Below, one piece after another: positions 17,205 to 25,753 of a stretch of DNA of 64,000 nt. The notes beneath the pieces were generated by a model that worked only from the letters and a program-made list of their open reading frames with translations, had not been told where the DNA came from and did not search any database. Made by a program: the position numbers and the translations under genes. The DNA is from UBA6898 sp964463135. Lineage in GTDB: Bacteria; Nitrospirota; Thermodesulfovibrionia; Thermodesulfovibrionales; UBA6898. The stretch spans positions 1 through 64,000 of the forward strand of contig CAYXBA010000005.1 of assembly GCA_964463135.1 (NCBI GenBank), written 5' to 3'. Numbering within the stretch: position 1 is the stretch's first letter; each line of letters starts with the position of its first letter.

Positions 17205-18095
17205 TTAGCCGTTCTTTTTCAGTTCTGCGATCATCTCGCCTGCCTGCCGGTCAGCATCTGTGGGAACGAGAACGCAGGCACCGGCGCCTCTATGGCCACC
17301 GCCTCCGTATTTGCTGCAGAGATGGCCGATGTTCGTTTTGCAGTCCCTCTTGAAGATATTATGTCCAAGGGTGGTTGCTACGAACTTCTTTTCAGGCCCC
17401 CACTGAAGACGGAGGGAGACATTTACATCCGGAAAGAGCGTGTACACAAGGAAGCGGTTGCCTACCGGTAACGTTTCAAGGTCCCGGAAATCAGTAACAA
17501 CGACATTGCCGTCCTTTCTTGAATGTTTCTTCAGGAGGGAAAGGAATTCGTCATTGGCCTCTTTCATGCGCCGGGTGCGCGCAACAACCTCCGGCTGTTT
17601 CAGGACTTCTTCAGGCGGCATGGCCTTCAGCCAAGTGACGAGGTTGTTAAAATAGTCCTTGAAACTGCCCATGCCTGTGCGGCTGTCGACCGTGAAACCG
17701 AGCAGGATCACACCCTGGGGATCTGTCACATCCGCAGGTTCAAGATTGGCTGAATCGAGCCTGTCTGTCTCGTTCACGAGGTGTTCGTATCTCCTAAGGG
17801 CATCTGCTTTATAGTGTTCGTAGATCACCCGCGAGACACTCGGAGCGATCGCATGCTTTCCTTTGTACCCTGCCGGCGGTTTCTCGTTGCTTTCAGTCAG
17901 TTCGTGGTGGTCGAACCACATGCCGCAGGCCGGATGATAGGGCAGGTTGGCCATGATGTCATTGCCGGTAATGCTGAATTTCTTGTCCGTGATATCCTGG
18001 GGATGGATGAGTTCGATCGAGTCTATCTTCTCCATAGTTGACAGCAGAACTGCGGATGTCACTCCGTCAAGGTCTCCTCTGGTAACAAGTCTCAT
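17205..18095 (-). CDS. DHH-family phosphoesterase
   Basis: A 296-residue protein of the DHH/DHHA1 superfamily (exopolyphosphatase, oligonucleotidase and related). It has the N-terminal metal-binding GDLDGVTSAV, the signature WFDHHE, and the C-terminal DHHA1 glycine-rich motif YGGGGHRGAGAC. The substrate (short RNA, cyclic dinucleotide product, polyphosphate) cannot be told apart by eye. CAGGAGGG precedes the ATG. It stands alone between adk (convergent) and dtd (same strand, 149 bases upstream). Confidence 0.85.
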   Translation of the reverse strand: MRLVTRGDLDGVTSAVLLSTMEKIDSIELIHPQDITDKKFSITGNDIMANLPYHPACGMWFDHHELTESNEKPPAGYKGKHAIAPSVSRVIYEHYKADALRRYEHLVNETDRLDSANLEPADVTDPQGVILLGFTVDSRTGMGSFKDYFNNLVTWLKAMPPEEVLKQPEVVARTRRMKEANDEFLSLLKKHSRKDGNVVVTDFRDLETLPVGNRFLVYTLFPDVNVSLRLQWGPEKKFVATTLGHNIFKRDCKTNIGHLCSKYGGGGHRGAGACVLVPTDADRQAGEMIAELKKNG

Positions 18096-18199
18096 GATAC
18101 CCTCCTGTATATTTCAGTTCGCTCTTTCCATGCTGCAAAACAGCCTGCATTATCATCATATCATAAGCAAAAAGAGTCGAGGAGATTTAAAGGAGGCTG

Positions 18200-18226
18200 T
18201 CCGGCAGCAAAATTCCTTTTGCCGGA
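18200..18226 (-). terminator. Possible terminator hairpin after dtd
   Basis: TCCGGCA and TGCCGGA arms flank a 13-base loop that can pair further (AAAA with TTTT). The U-rich stretch after it on the minus strand is delayed and weak, so termination is uncertain. Confidence 0.35.
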
Positions 18227-18244
18227 AGGGATTATCAAGAAAAC

Positions 18245-18688
18245 TCAGCTCCCGGAGTCGAGCATAAAGGTGACCGGGCCGTCGTTAATGAGCGAGACCT
18301 GCATATCAGCGGCGAACGCTCCGTGAGATACCCGGAGACGAGCGTATTTTAACTTCTCGATCGTGCGAAGATACATTGCCTCTGCCCTTGCAGGTTCTTC
18401 TGCATTGTCAAAGGACGGCCGGTTTCCTTTTCTACAGTCTGCTGCGAGGGTGAACTGGGAGACGACAAGCAGTTCACCCGAAATGTCGGTGAGCGAAAGG
18501 TTCATCTTGTTGTTATCGTCGTAAAAGATCCTGAGGTTTGTGATTTTCCTTACGATAAAGTCGAGGTCCTTTTCTTCGTCGCCTTTCTCAACCGCGAGGA
18601 ATACGAGGATGCCTTTTTCGATCCTGCTGATGATCTTGCCCTCGACCTCGACACTGGCGCTTGTAACTCTCTGGATGAGTGCCTTCAC
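18245..18688 (-). CDS. dtd: D-aminoacyl-tRNA deacylase
   Basis: A 147-residue enzyme that hydrolyses D-amino acids (and glycine) mischarged on tRNA. It has the family opening MKALIQRVTSASVEVEG, the SQFTLAAD segment followed by KGNRPSF, and the C-terminal active-site motif NDGPVTFMLDS, which supplies the cross-subunit Gly-x-Pro-like loop. The length is standard. It is the last gene of a minus-strand run from mutS; a short gap with 7-base tandem repeats separates it from the GH57 gene. Confidence 0.95.
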   Translation of the reverse strand: MKALIQRVTSASVEVEGKIISRIEKGILVFLAVEKGDEEKDLDFIVRKITNLRIFYDDNNKMNLSLTDISGELLVVSQFTLAADCRKGNRPSFDNAEEPARAEAMYLRTIEKLKYARLRVSHGAFAADMQVSLINDGPVTFMLDSGS

Positions 18689-18699
18689 TGCTTTAACTC

Positions 18700-18727
18700 T
18701 TCACGCTTCACGCCTTACGCTTCACGG
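18700..18727. repeat. Four tandem 7-base units
   Basis: TTCACGC, TTCACGC, CTTACGC and TTCACGG lie end to end in the gap between the GH57 and dtd genes. They are too short and variable for CRISPR; they look like a small slippage-type repeat. Confidence 0.55.
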
Positions 18728-18732
18728 CCTTT

Positions 18733-20910
18733 CTAATACCACATCATTGCTTCAAAATCAGGAGTAGGAACAAACAGGCTGATATGCCCTCTCCAGGGAC
18801 AGCGCTCTATTTCCTCGTTTCCTTTTCGGATCGAGATGAAGAGATTGAGCTCGTCCCTCTGTTTTGCCTTCAGGTCTTCAAACGGAATGCTGATCTCGAA
18901 GATCTCCCGGACAGCAACATCAGGGACCTCTTTGACCAGGACCCATTCCTCGTTCTTCTTTTCGCAGAGTCTGGCACGGATGTCATCACCTTTGACCGGG
19001 CAGCTGATCTTCACCTCTGCGGGTTTTGATGTGATGAGCGCGATCTCGATGCCATCTTCAAGCGTGTCAAATGCAGCAGCCGGGTCGATCCGTATGAAGA
19101 GGTGGTCTTCATTGAACCCGTAATAGATAGATGTTACCAGGCTCTCTGATTTATGCATGCTTCCGCCTGACTTCTTTACGTCGATCTGCGCACCCTGGTA
19201 CCACTCGTAATAACTGGTGACCATGCCGTCGATCTGCGGCTTGATGAACCCCCGGATGGCCAGAGCGGGTGCGACTCCCCGGTCCTCCCTCAGCACCGGG
19301 ACAAAGAGATGCGGCGGGATATCCTTCCCCATCTCCTTATACACCTGCATCAGGTTCAGTCTGAACAGCTCGTCGAAATCTTCTGCCGTTTCGGTAGAAT
19401 GCTCGTCGCCATACCACCAGTTCCAGTCGCTGCCTTCTGCAATATGGATGGACTTCCAGGCCTTTTCAAGAGGCAGGTCAGGGTTTGCCTGCTGAAAGTG
19501 TCCAAGCGCTTCGCGCGTCTCGGTCAGATAATCCCATGAAAGATTGTCCTCTTCATGGCCGATCCAGATGCCGTAGTTGGCATTGATCCAGGAGCCGGGA
19601 TGCAGCCGTTCAAGCGGTTCGCCGCGGTGCCGGGTATTGATATATTCCGATACGGTAACGGTCTTCAGGCGGTCCTCGTTCGAAAGCCGCTCATACAGGT
19701 ACAGGAAAAAATCCCTGCCATCATTCTTGTAATGCTCCCATGCATTCTCGCCGTCAAGGATGATCGGCACTACATGAGGGGAGCCGGAAGGCAGTGCGTT
19801 CCGGATATTCAGGAGTCTCTGGATAAGATCATCGGCAGCTCTTTTGGGGTCCCACTGGGAATAAACAAAGCCGATCAGGTCAGATACCGTATGGTCCCTG
19901 AAGACCATCGAAACATTCTCATACGTATACGGACGGTAGAGCATATGCGGATCGATCAGGTTACCACCCCCGTCGCGGAGCCCTCTGCCCAGGGATGCAG
20001 AAAGCACGCCTTCGTCGGTCGCGACCCACTGGATGCCGAGCCGTGAAACGGTCCTGAGCACTTCTTCGCTGACCGAGCCCTCAGAAGGCCACATGCCGAC
20101 AGGCCGGTAATTGAAAACCGACTCAAAGTATTTGATACCCATTACGATCTGCTTTTCCGCATCTTCAGGGTGCACGAAACGCTGCCGGGGAAGCCGCACG
20201 TTCGGCATTGCGGTGCGGGAGATGTCCGTGTCGCAGAGCAGCGGCAGGATCGGGTGGTAAAAGGGCGTGAACGAGAGTTCGACCTGGCCGGAAGCTGCCA
20301 TATCCTTATAGGCCGGTATGATCCTGTGCAGGATATTCAGCTGCTTTTCTATGAGCAGTGACTTTTCTTCTTCTGTGTATCCGGCTCCCTTCTGGACGAG
20401 CGATCTGAGAAAGGGGTCGTTGTCCCGGAACAGGGGGTCTATCCAGCAGAGGTTGAAGAAGACCTGCAGGTCAAGAAAATCCTGGTCAGTGAAATACTTT
20501 ACTGCCCGGGGAAGATCGCTCTTGATCAGATGGGTCCCGCGCTTGACCAGTAGTTCATAATAGCGGGGGAAAGGTCTGATCATATTGTCCCAGTGCGCAA
20601 GAAAGAAGTTTTCGAGGATGTACGAGCGGTCCTGCTCCGTGAGGTCAGCCGCCGGTTTCCTTGTCATCTCAAGGTGAACGTCCCTGCCGCCATGGTCGGC
20701 ATAGTCCACGAGCTGTTCCAGAAGCGACGGCACGAGATTGAAGTTCTGTTTTACGGCCGGAAAGTCCTTCAGGATTTCCAGCATATCAAGGTAATCCTTG
20801 GTGCCGTGAAGCCTGACCCAGGGCAGCCGGTACAGACCCGTTGCCGGGTCCTTGTAATACGGCTGGTGCATATGCCAGATAAAGACGATATGCAGCGGAT
20901 CAGCGGTCAT
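18733..20910 (-). CDS. Glycoside hydrolase family 57 protein
   Basis: A 725-residue GH57-type enzyme (alpha-amylase, 4-alpha-glucanotransferase or amylopullulanase class). Conserved regions: HMHQPYY near the N-terminus, FTPFYHPILPLL, the nucleophile-region MWPSEGSVSEE, and the acid-region IILDGENAWEHY. The C-terminal about 200 residues are beta-rich and may be a carbohydrate-binding or family-specific domain. There is no signal peptide, so the substrate is probably intracellular glycogen or maltodextrin. The open frame extends 15 codons upstream, but the ATG at 20910 overlaps the ftsB stop and fits the family start. It joins the eno-ftsB run, placing glucan breakdown beside glycolysis. Confidence 0.85.
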   Translation of the reverse strand: MTADPLHIVFIWHMHQPYYKDPATGLYRLPWVRLHGTKDYLDMLEILKDFPAVKQNFNLVPSLLEQLVDYADHGGRDVHLEMTRKPAADLTEQDRSYILENFFLAHWDNMIRPFPRYYELLVKRGTHLIKSDLPRAVKYFTDQDFLDLQVFFNLCWIDPLFRDNDPFLRSLVQKGAGYTEEEKSLLIEKQLNILHRIIPAYKDMAASGQVELSFTPFYHPILPLLCDTDISRTAMPNVRLPRQRFVHPEDAEKQIVMGIKYFESVFNYRPVGMWPSEGSVSEEVLRTVSRLGIQWVATDEGVLSASLGRGLRDGGGNLIDPHMLYRPYTYENVSMVFRDHTVSDLIGFVYSQWDPKRAADDLIQRLLNIRNALPSGSPHVVPIILDGENAWEHYKNDGRDFFLYLYERLSNEDRLKTVTVSEYINTRHRGEPLERLHPGSWINANYGIWIGHEEDNLSWDYLTETREALGHFQQANPDLPLEKAWKSIHIAEGSDWNWWYGDEHSTETAEDFDELFRLNLMQVYKEMGKDIPPHLFVPVLREDRGVAPALAIRGFIKPQIDGMVTSYYEWYQGAQIDVKKSGGSMHKSESLVTSIYYGFNEDHLFIRIDPAAAFDTLEDGIEIALITSKPAEVKISCPVKGDDIRARLCEKKNEEWVLVKEVPDVAVREIFEISIPFEDLKAKQRDELNLFISIRKGNEEIERCPWRGHISLFVPTPDFEAMMWY

Positions 20911-21214
20911 ACTGGAAGATATATTCGTCGGGCCTTGAGAGCCCGTATTCCTCACGGGCGAGTTTTTCCCTGTAGAACGGGTCGTCCTTAAGGGATTTGA
21001 GCTGCGATCTCAGTTGTTCATTCTGGGTGCTGATCTGCGCGATCTGTTGTTCGAGGTTCTTGCGTGTCCTGTTGAGTTCCATGTATTTGAAGAGTCCCAT
21101 GTCCCCGAAGATCAGGCTGATCGAGAGGTACAGAAGGGTCAGTACAATGACTGTAAAAAAGATCATCTGTTTCTTCTTTACCTCTGCATTTACCTGTTTT
21201 TCGAGTGTTGTCAT
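20900..21214 (-). CDS. ftsB: FtsB/DivIC-family septum formation initiator
   Basis: A 104-residue bitopic protein: a short cytoplasmic N-terminus, one transmembrane helix (about residues 18-37, FFTVIVLTLLYLSISLIFG), then a periplasmic coiled coil (LNRTRKNLEQQIAQISTQNE) and the DivIC-type tail PFYREKLAREEYGL. The family joins FtsL and FtsQ in the divisome. Its ATG follows the enolase stop with no gap (TAA then ATG). The eno-ftsB order is also found in gammaproteobacteria such as E. coli. Confidence 0.88.
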   Translation of the reverse strand: MTTLEKQVNAEVKKKQMIFFTVIVLTLLYLSISLIFGDMGLFKYMELNRTRKNLEQQIAQISTQNEQLRSQLKSLKDDPFYREKLAREEYGLSRPDEYIFQYDR

Positions 21215-22489
21215 TTAGTGAAGATTATAGAACGCCTTTCTTCCTTTGTAGAGTGCTGATTCCGAGAGTTCTTCCTCGATCTGGAGCAGCCGGTTGTATT
21301 TGGCGACGCGTTCGCTCCGCGCCAGTGAGCCGGTCTTGATAAAGCCGGTGTTGCAGGCAACAGCAAGGTCTGCGATGGTCGTATCTTCTGTCTCTCCGGA
21401 ACGATGGGAAATGACCGCCGTATAGTTTGCGGTCTTTGCCATCTCGATCGCATCAAGGGTCTCGGTAACGGTGCCGATCTGGTTCAGCTTGATCAGGATC
21501 GAGTTTGATATGCCCTTGTCTATACCCTTTGCAAGGATTTCGGTATTGGTCACGAAAAGGTCGTCGCCGACCAGCTGGACCTTTTTGCCGAGTGCGTCGG
21601 TCAGGGCCTTCCAGCCGGCCCAGTCATTTTCTGCGAGGCCGTCCTCTATCGAAAGCACCGGATACCGGGTAATGATCTTTTCGTAGTATTTTATCATCTC
21701 GTTGTATGTGACCTTTTTGCCCTCGAACTGATATTTGCCTTTGTCAAAGAATTCCGATGCTGCGACATCAAGTGCCAGATAGATGTCCTTGCCGGGCTTG
21801 TACCCTGACTGTTCTATGGCGGTGAGTATGTAGGTGATCGCTTCTTCATTGCTCTTCAGGTTCGGCGCAAAGCCTCCCTCGTCGCCGACCGCCGTGTTGA
21901 GTCCTTTTGCCTTCAGGATCTTCTTCAGGGTATGGAAGATCTCGGTCCCTGCCCTGAGCGCAGAAGCGAAATCAGGGAGGCCTGCGGGCATGATCATGAA
22001 TTCCTGGAAGTCGAGGTTGTTGTCGGCATGAGCGCCGCCGTTTACGATGTTCATCATCGGCACCGGAAGCACCTTTGCATTGCAGCCGCCGATATACCGG
22101 TAGAGCGGCATGCCGGATTCAACGGCCGAGGCCCGGCAGATGGCGAGAGAGACGCCGAGAATGGCATTGGCGCCGAGCTTCCGTTTGTTGTCCGTGCCGT
22201 CCAGCTCTATCATGAAGTTGTCGATAAAGTCCTGATCGGTCGATTCGAACCCGCGGACCCGGGGAGCAATCTCTTCAAAAATGTTCTTGATCGCCTTCGT
22301 TACCCCTTTGCCATGGAACCGCTTGCCGCCGTCCCTCAGCTCCAGTGCTTCACGCTGTCCGGTCGATGCACCCGAAGGCACCGAAGCCCTGCCCATTGCG
22401 CCGCTTTCCAGATGGGCATCAACCTCAATGGTCGGATTTCCCCGTGAATCGATCACTTCCCGTGCTATCAGATCAATAATCTCACCCAT
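21215..22489 (-). CDS. eno: Enolase
   Basis: A 424-residue glycolytic enzyme converting 2-phosphoglycerate to phosphoenolpyruvate. The N-terminal EVIDSRGNPTIEVD, the loop GASTGQREALELRDG, the metal-binding LSIEDGLAENDW and GDDLFVTN, the catalytic Lys in ILIKLNQIGT, and the signature SHRSGETEDTTIADL are all intact. The length is normal. GGAGGATCGTACA lies upstream of the ATG. It follows the unrecognised 459-residue gene by 15 bases in the same operon. Confidence 0.97.
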   Translation of the reverse strand: MGEIIDLIAREVIDSRGNPTIEVDAHLESGAMGRASVPSGASTGQREALELRDGGKRFHGKGVTKAIKNIFEEIAPRVRGFESTDQDFIDNFMIELDGTDNKRKLGANAILGVSLAICRASAVESGMPLYRYIGGCNAKVLPVPMMNIVNGGAHADNNLDFQEFMIMPAGLPDFASALRAGTEIFHTLKKILKAKGLNTAVGDEGGFAPNLKSNEEAITYILTAIEQSGYKPGKDIYLALDVAASEFFDKGKYQFEGKKVTYNEMIKYYEKIITRYPVLSIEDGLAENDWAGWKALTDALGKKVQLVGDDLFVTNTEILAKGIDKGISNSILIKLNQIGTVTETLDAIEMAKTANYTAVISHRSGETEDTTIADLAVACNTGFIKTGSLARSERVAKYNRLLQIEEELSESALYKGRKAFYNLH

Positions 22490-22504
22490 GTTGTACGATC
22501 CTCC

Positions 22505-23884
22505 TTACAGATATTGACTCATCAGGGTCTCTACACGAACCATGTCAAGCTGCTTGTCCGCCAGTTCGGAACGGTTGCCTATGTGCCGCAGCGTTGTTTC
22601 AAGAAAGATCTTGAACTGCTTGATCTTATCCAGGATCTTCGGAAATGCGTTGCTTGCGATCATCTCCCTTTTGATGGTGTTGAGATCATGGAAAAAGAGG
22701 GCGAAATCCTCATAGTCATCGTGCCGCAAAAGCCTGAATGTAAAGCTTTCGAAATATAACATATAGTTCCGCAGGGATTCAAAACTTTTGAGCCGTGCGG
22801 CGGGGTCCTCTGCCGCTGCACAGAAGCGTTCTACAAAGGCATGCAGCACATGAATGTCTTCCCGCAGCCTGAACGACTGTTCGAGTTTGTTCATAAAACT
22901 GGCAAAGATCTCGACGCCGCTGATCGAGGGGTCAAAATACTGGGTGAGCTGAACAATAGACTGCTCGGTCAGGTTCTTTATGATGCCGTGGCTGTTCTCT
23001 ATCTTGCCCCTGAACCGGACCGACGCTTTTTTACGCAGGATGTCTTTCAGCTCCTGCTGGTACACGCGCTTGGTTTCCATCGAGAACTGGTAAGAAAGGG
23101 CCTGGAGCAGCATCTGCAGGTCCTGACTTTTCATCTTATTGATCGACTTTTCGATATATACGCGGAAGGCATTGATCTCCGAACGGAGAAGGATCAGCAG
23201 CACGAGCGAGGAGCTGAGCGATACGGCACGCTGCGTGGTAAGTTCGATAAAGCTCATGATCCGTATGAACCGGAAGAGGTACAGATAGATCACCGAGATA
23301 TGCTTCTTTTCATCCTTGTCCGTGAGTGACCGGGCGATCTTCGAAATGGTCTGGTTCGTGATCATATCGAATTCGGGGTTCATATTCTTTTTGAACGGGT
23401 TGAAAAAGGCATTTTCCCTGATATCCTTGCTGACCAGATTGCCGACGTTCAGGAAACCCATATAGGAGATCTGGCCGGACCGGGCGAGGTCCGAGATGAT
23501 ACCTTTCATATTGATGAACGAGTCGTAGAGCAGATAGATTCCCTTTTCCGGCGTGTCCTGCAGATAGAGGTCTTTTCTGAAGTCATCGATCTTGCGCTCA
23601 GGCATGAACTTGGATTCCGTGAACTTCCGGAACCAGTATGCATTCTTCCGGTTCTCCGGGATCACGACCTCGAGGATGCCGAGCACGCGGAGGATCACGT
23701 CCCTGGCAGCGAGAAGCTCTTCATAGAAGTTTCTGCTTCCTATGTCCTCATTGGAATACGGAAGGTTCTCTATGTTGAAGAAGCGGTCAAGACCGCGGAG
23801 CAGCACATCGAGCTCTGAAAAGAGGACCTGGTTGTCCTCTTTTGACTGCGCTACCCAGCCCTGTCTGATCTCCTTCTCTGCCAC
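22505..23884 (-). CDS. Conserved hypothetical protein (459 residues)
   Basis: A large, mainly helical soluble protein that I do not recognise. It opens MAEKEIRQGWVAQSKEDNQV. The middle has long amphipathic helices (residues about 190-300, including MSFIELTTQRAVSLSSSLVL and charged repeats), but no obvious transmembrane anchor, nucleotide-binding or metal motif. The start is GTG overlapping the lpdA stop (TAGTG), so translation is coupled to lpdA. It is 15 bases before eno. Position in this operon is the only functional hint; it could be a scaffold or regulatory protein. Confidence 0.72.
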   Translation of the reverse strand: MAEKEIRQGWVAQSKEDNQVLFSELDVLLRGLDRFFNIENLPYSNEDIGSRNFYEELLAARDVILRVLGILEVVIPENRKNAYWFRKFTESKFMPERKIDDFRKDLYLQDTPEKGIYLLYDSFINMKGIISDLARSGQISYMGFLNVGNLVSKDIRENAFFNPFKKNMNPEFDMITNQTISKIARSLTDKDEKKHISVIYLYLFRFIRIMSFIELTTQRAVSLSSSLVLLILLRSEINAFRVYIEKSINKMKSQDLQMLLQALSYQFSMETKRVYQQELKDILRKKASVRFRGKIENSHGIIKNLTEQSIVQLTQYFDPSISGVEIFASFMNKLEQSFRLREDIHVLHAFVERFCAAAEDPAARLKSFESLRNYMLYFESFTFRLLRHDDYEDFALFFHDLNTIKREMIASNAFPKILDKIKQFKIFLETTLRHIGNRSELADKQLDMVRVETLMSQYL

Positions 23885-25284
23885 TATGAATGCCTTTCCG
23901 CGGCGCCCGGCAGATGCACGGCCATCTGGTGCACATCTTCAGCCGCTTCCATGACGGCTTCTGCCAGAGTAGGGTGGGCATGTATCGTCTCTGCAAGTTC
24001 CCGGGCAGTGAGCCCGGCTTTCATGGCTGCAGCCGCTTCTGCGATAAGGTCAGAGGCATGGGGTCCGATGATGTGGGAGCCTATGATCCGGTCAGTCGCA
24101 GCATCGGTAATGATCTTGACCATGCCGGCTATCTCGCCCATGGCATGAGACCTGCCCAGTGCCCTGAAGGGAAAGCGGCCGGTCCCTATGCTGATCTTCT
24201 TTTCCACTGCCTGGTCTTCGCGCATCCCTACTGATGCTATCTCAGGAGAGGTGAATATGGCTGCGGGCACAATATCGTAATTCATCTCCACCTCCTGCCC
24301 CATGATATTCGCTGCTGCGACAAGTCCCTCAGCAGAGGCCTTATGGGCCAGGAGCATGCCGCCGGTCACATCGCCGATGGCATAGATGCCGGGTATGTTC
24401 GTCTCCATCTTTTTGTTTACGATGATCTCGCCCCTCGGTCCCGTGCTTATGCCGCTTTCCTTCAGCCCTATGCCTTCGGTATTCAGTGCCCTGCCGATCG
24501 AGACCAGGACCTTTTCGGCAATCACCTCTTTGCCGTCAGAGAGCAGGGCATGAACGCCGTCTTCCCTGATATCGGTCTTTTCAACCCTGACATTGGTGAT
24601 AAGCTTTATCTTCTGCTTCTTTAATTCTCTTTCGAAGAGTTCGGATATCTCCCGGTCTTCTGTTGCAAGTGCCCGGGGCAGCATCTCGACAACGGTCACC
24701 TCAGTGCCCAGTTCGCGAAAGATGCAGGCGAACTCGCAGCCGATAACGCCGGCTCCGACGATCAGCATGCTTTTTGGTATCTCCCTCAGATCGAGGGCAT
24801 CTGTGGAAGAAAGAATATGCGTGCCATCAAAGGGCAGGGAAGGGATCGCCGCAGGACGCGAGCCGGTTGCAATGATGATGCTGTCCGACGAAATGGTCTC
24901 CTGCGTTCCGTCCTTCAGGGTTACGGAGACCGTCCGCGCAGATGAGAGGACACCTCTGCCCTGAACAACGGTTATTCCCTGGTTCTTGAAGAGGCCTCTG
25001 ATGCCCTTGACGAGTGTCGAGACGACCTTGTTCTTCCGGTCAATGATGCGGCTCAGGTTCGGGACCACCTGCCCCTGAAGTTCAAGGCCGAAGGCCTCAA
25101 GATCCTTTGCCTTTGCCAGAAGATTTGTTGAGGCAAGGATGGTCTTTGTGGGGATGCATCCCCAGTTCAGACAGGTGCCGCCGACCTCACGGTCTTCAAT
25201 GACCGTGACGCGGGCGCCGAGCCGGGCAGCCCTCAGTGCAGCAACATATCCGCCCGGTCCTGCGCCGAGGACCGAAACGTTCAT
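23884..25284 (-). CDS. lpdA: Dihydrolipoyl dehydrogenase
   Basis: A 466-residue FAD/NAD flavoprotein that reoxidises dihydrolipoyl groups of glycine-cleavage H-protein or 2-oxoacid dehydrogenase complexes. It has the FAD fold VLGAGPGGYVAALRAA, the redox disulfide in GGTCLNWGCIPTK, the NAD fold IVGAGVIGCEFA, the second FAD site GIYAIGDVTGG, and the C-terminal catalytic His-Glu in HAHPTLAEAVMEAA. Its ATG overlaps the gcvH stop by 4 bases, so the H-protein is the likely partner. The other glycine-cleavage genes are not in this window. Confidence 0.95.
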   Translation of the reverse strand: MNVSVLGAGPGGYVAALRAARLGARVTVIEDREVGGTCLNWGCIPTKTILASTNLLAKAKDLEAFGLELQGQVVPNLSRIIDRKNKVVSTLVKGIRGLFKNQGITVVQGRGVLSSARTVSVTLKDGTQETISSDSIIIATGSRPAAIPSLPFDGTHILSSTDALDLREIPKSMLIVGAGVIGCEFACIFRELGTEVTVVEMLPRALATEDREISELFERELKKQKIKLITNVRVEKTDIREDGVHALLSDGKEVIAEKVLVSIGRALNTEGIGLKESGISTGPRGEIIVNKKMETNIPGIYAIGDVTGGMLLAHKASAEGLVAAANIMGQEVEMNYDIVPAAIFTSPEIASVGMREDQAVEKKISIGTGRFPFRALGRSHAMGEIAGMVKIITDAATDRIIGSHIIGPHASDLIAEAAAAMKAGLTARELAETIHAHPTLAEAVMEAAEDVHQMAVHLPGAAERHS

Positions 25285-25667
25285 GCGGACTCCTCGTCCA
25301 CCAGTTTGCCGTATTCAGAGGCGTCCAGAAGATCATCGATCTCCGCAGGGTTGTCCAGTTCGATCACTGCTATCCAGCCCCGTTCATAAGGGTCTTCATT
25401 GATGATCTCCGGGGTTTCGGACAGTTCCTCATTGACCTCGATCACCCTGCCGCTGACCGGTGATATAACGGATGACGTGGATTTTGTCGATTCGATCTCC
25501 GTGATCTCCGTGTTGGCCTCTGCCGACGAATCGATCTCCGGGAGCTCAATATAGACAATGTCACCCAGCGCGTCCTGGGCATAATCGGTTATGCCGATCG
25601 TGCCTTTTTTGCCGGAAACCCTTACCCATGTGTGTTCCTTGTGATACCTGATATCCTGCGGATGCAT
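25281..25667 (-). CDS. gcvH: Glycine cleavage system H protein
   Basis: A 128-residue lipoyl carrier protein. It has the family opening IRYHKEHTWVRV, the surface ITDYAQDALGDIVYIELPE, and the lipoyl-lysine region EIESTKSTSSVISPVSG. Position and lysine are canonical. It carries aminomethyl groups between glycine-cleavage subunits, or in the reverse direction during glycine synthesis. It overlaps lpdA by 4 bases. The terminal extension DLLDASEYGKLVDEESA is typical. GGAGGCAACA precedes the ATG. Confidence 0.95.
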   Translation of the reverse strand: MHPQDIRYHKEHTWVRVSGKKGTIGITDYAQDALGDIVYIELPEIDSSAEANTEITEIESTKSTSSVISPVSGRVIEVNEELSETPEIINEDPYERGWIAVIELDNPAEIDDLLDASEYGKLVDEESA

Positions 25668-25753
25668 TGTTGCCTCCTTATCGGGAAAATACAGCAGAGA
25701 TTTTCTCTATCATAGCATGTTCCCTTCAGCCAAAAAAGGGTTTGTCGGGATGC

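Noticed and set aside
18700..18727. Tandem 7-base units considered as a CRISPR remnant
   Set aside because: Units are far too short, contiguous without spacers, and no cas genes are present.
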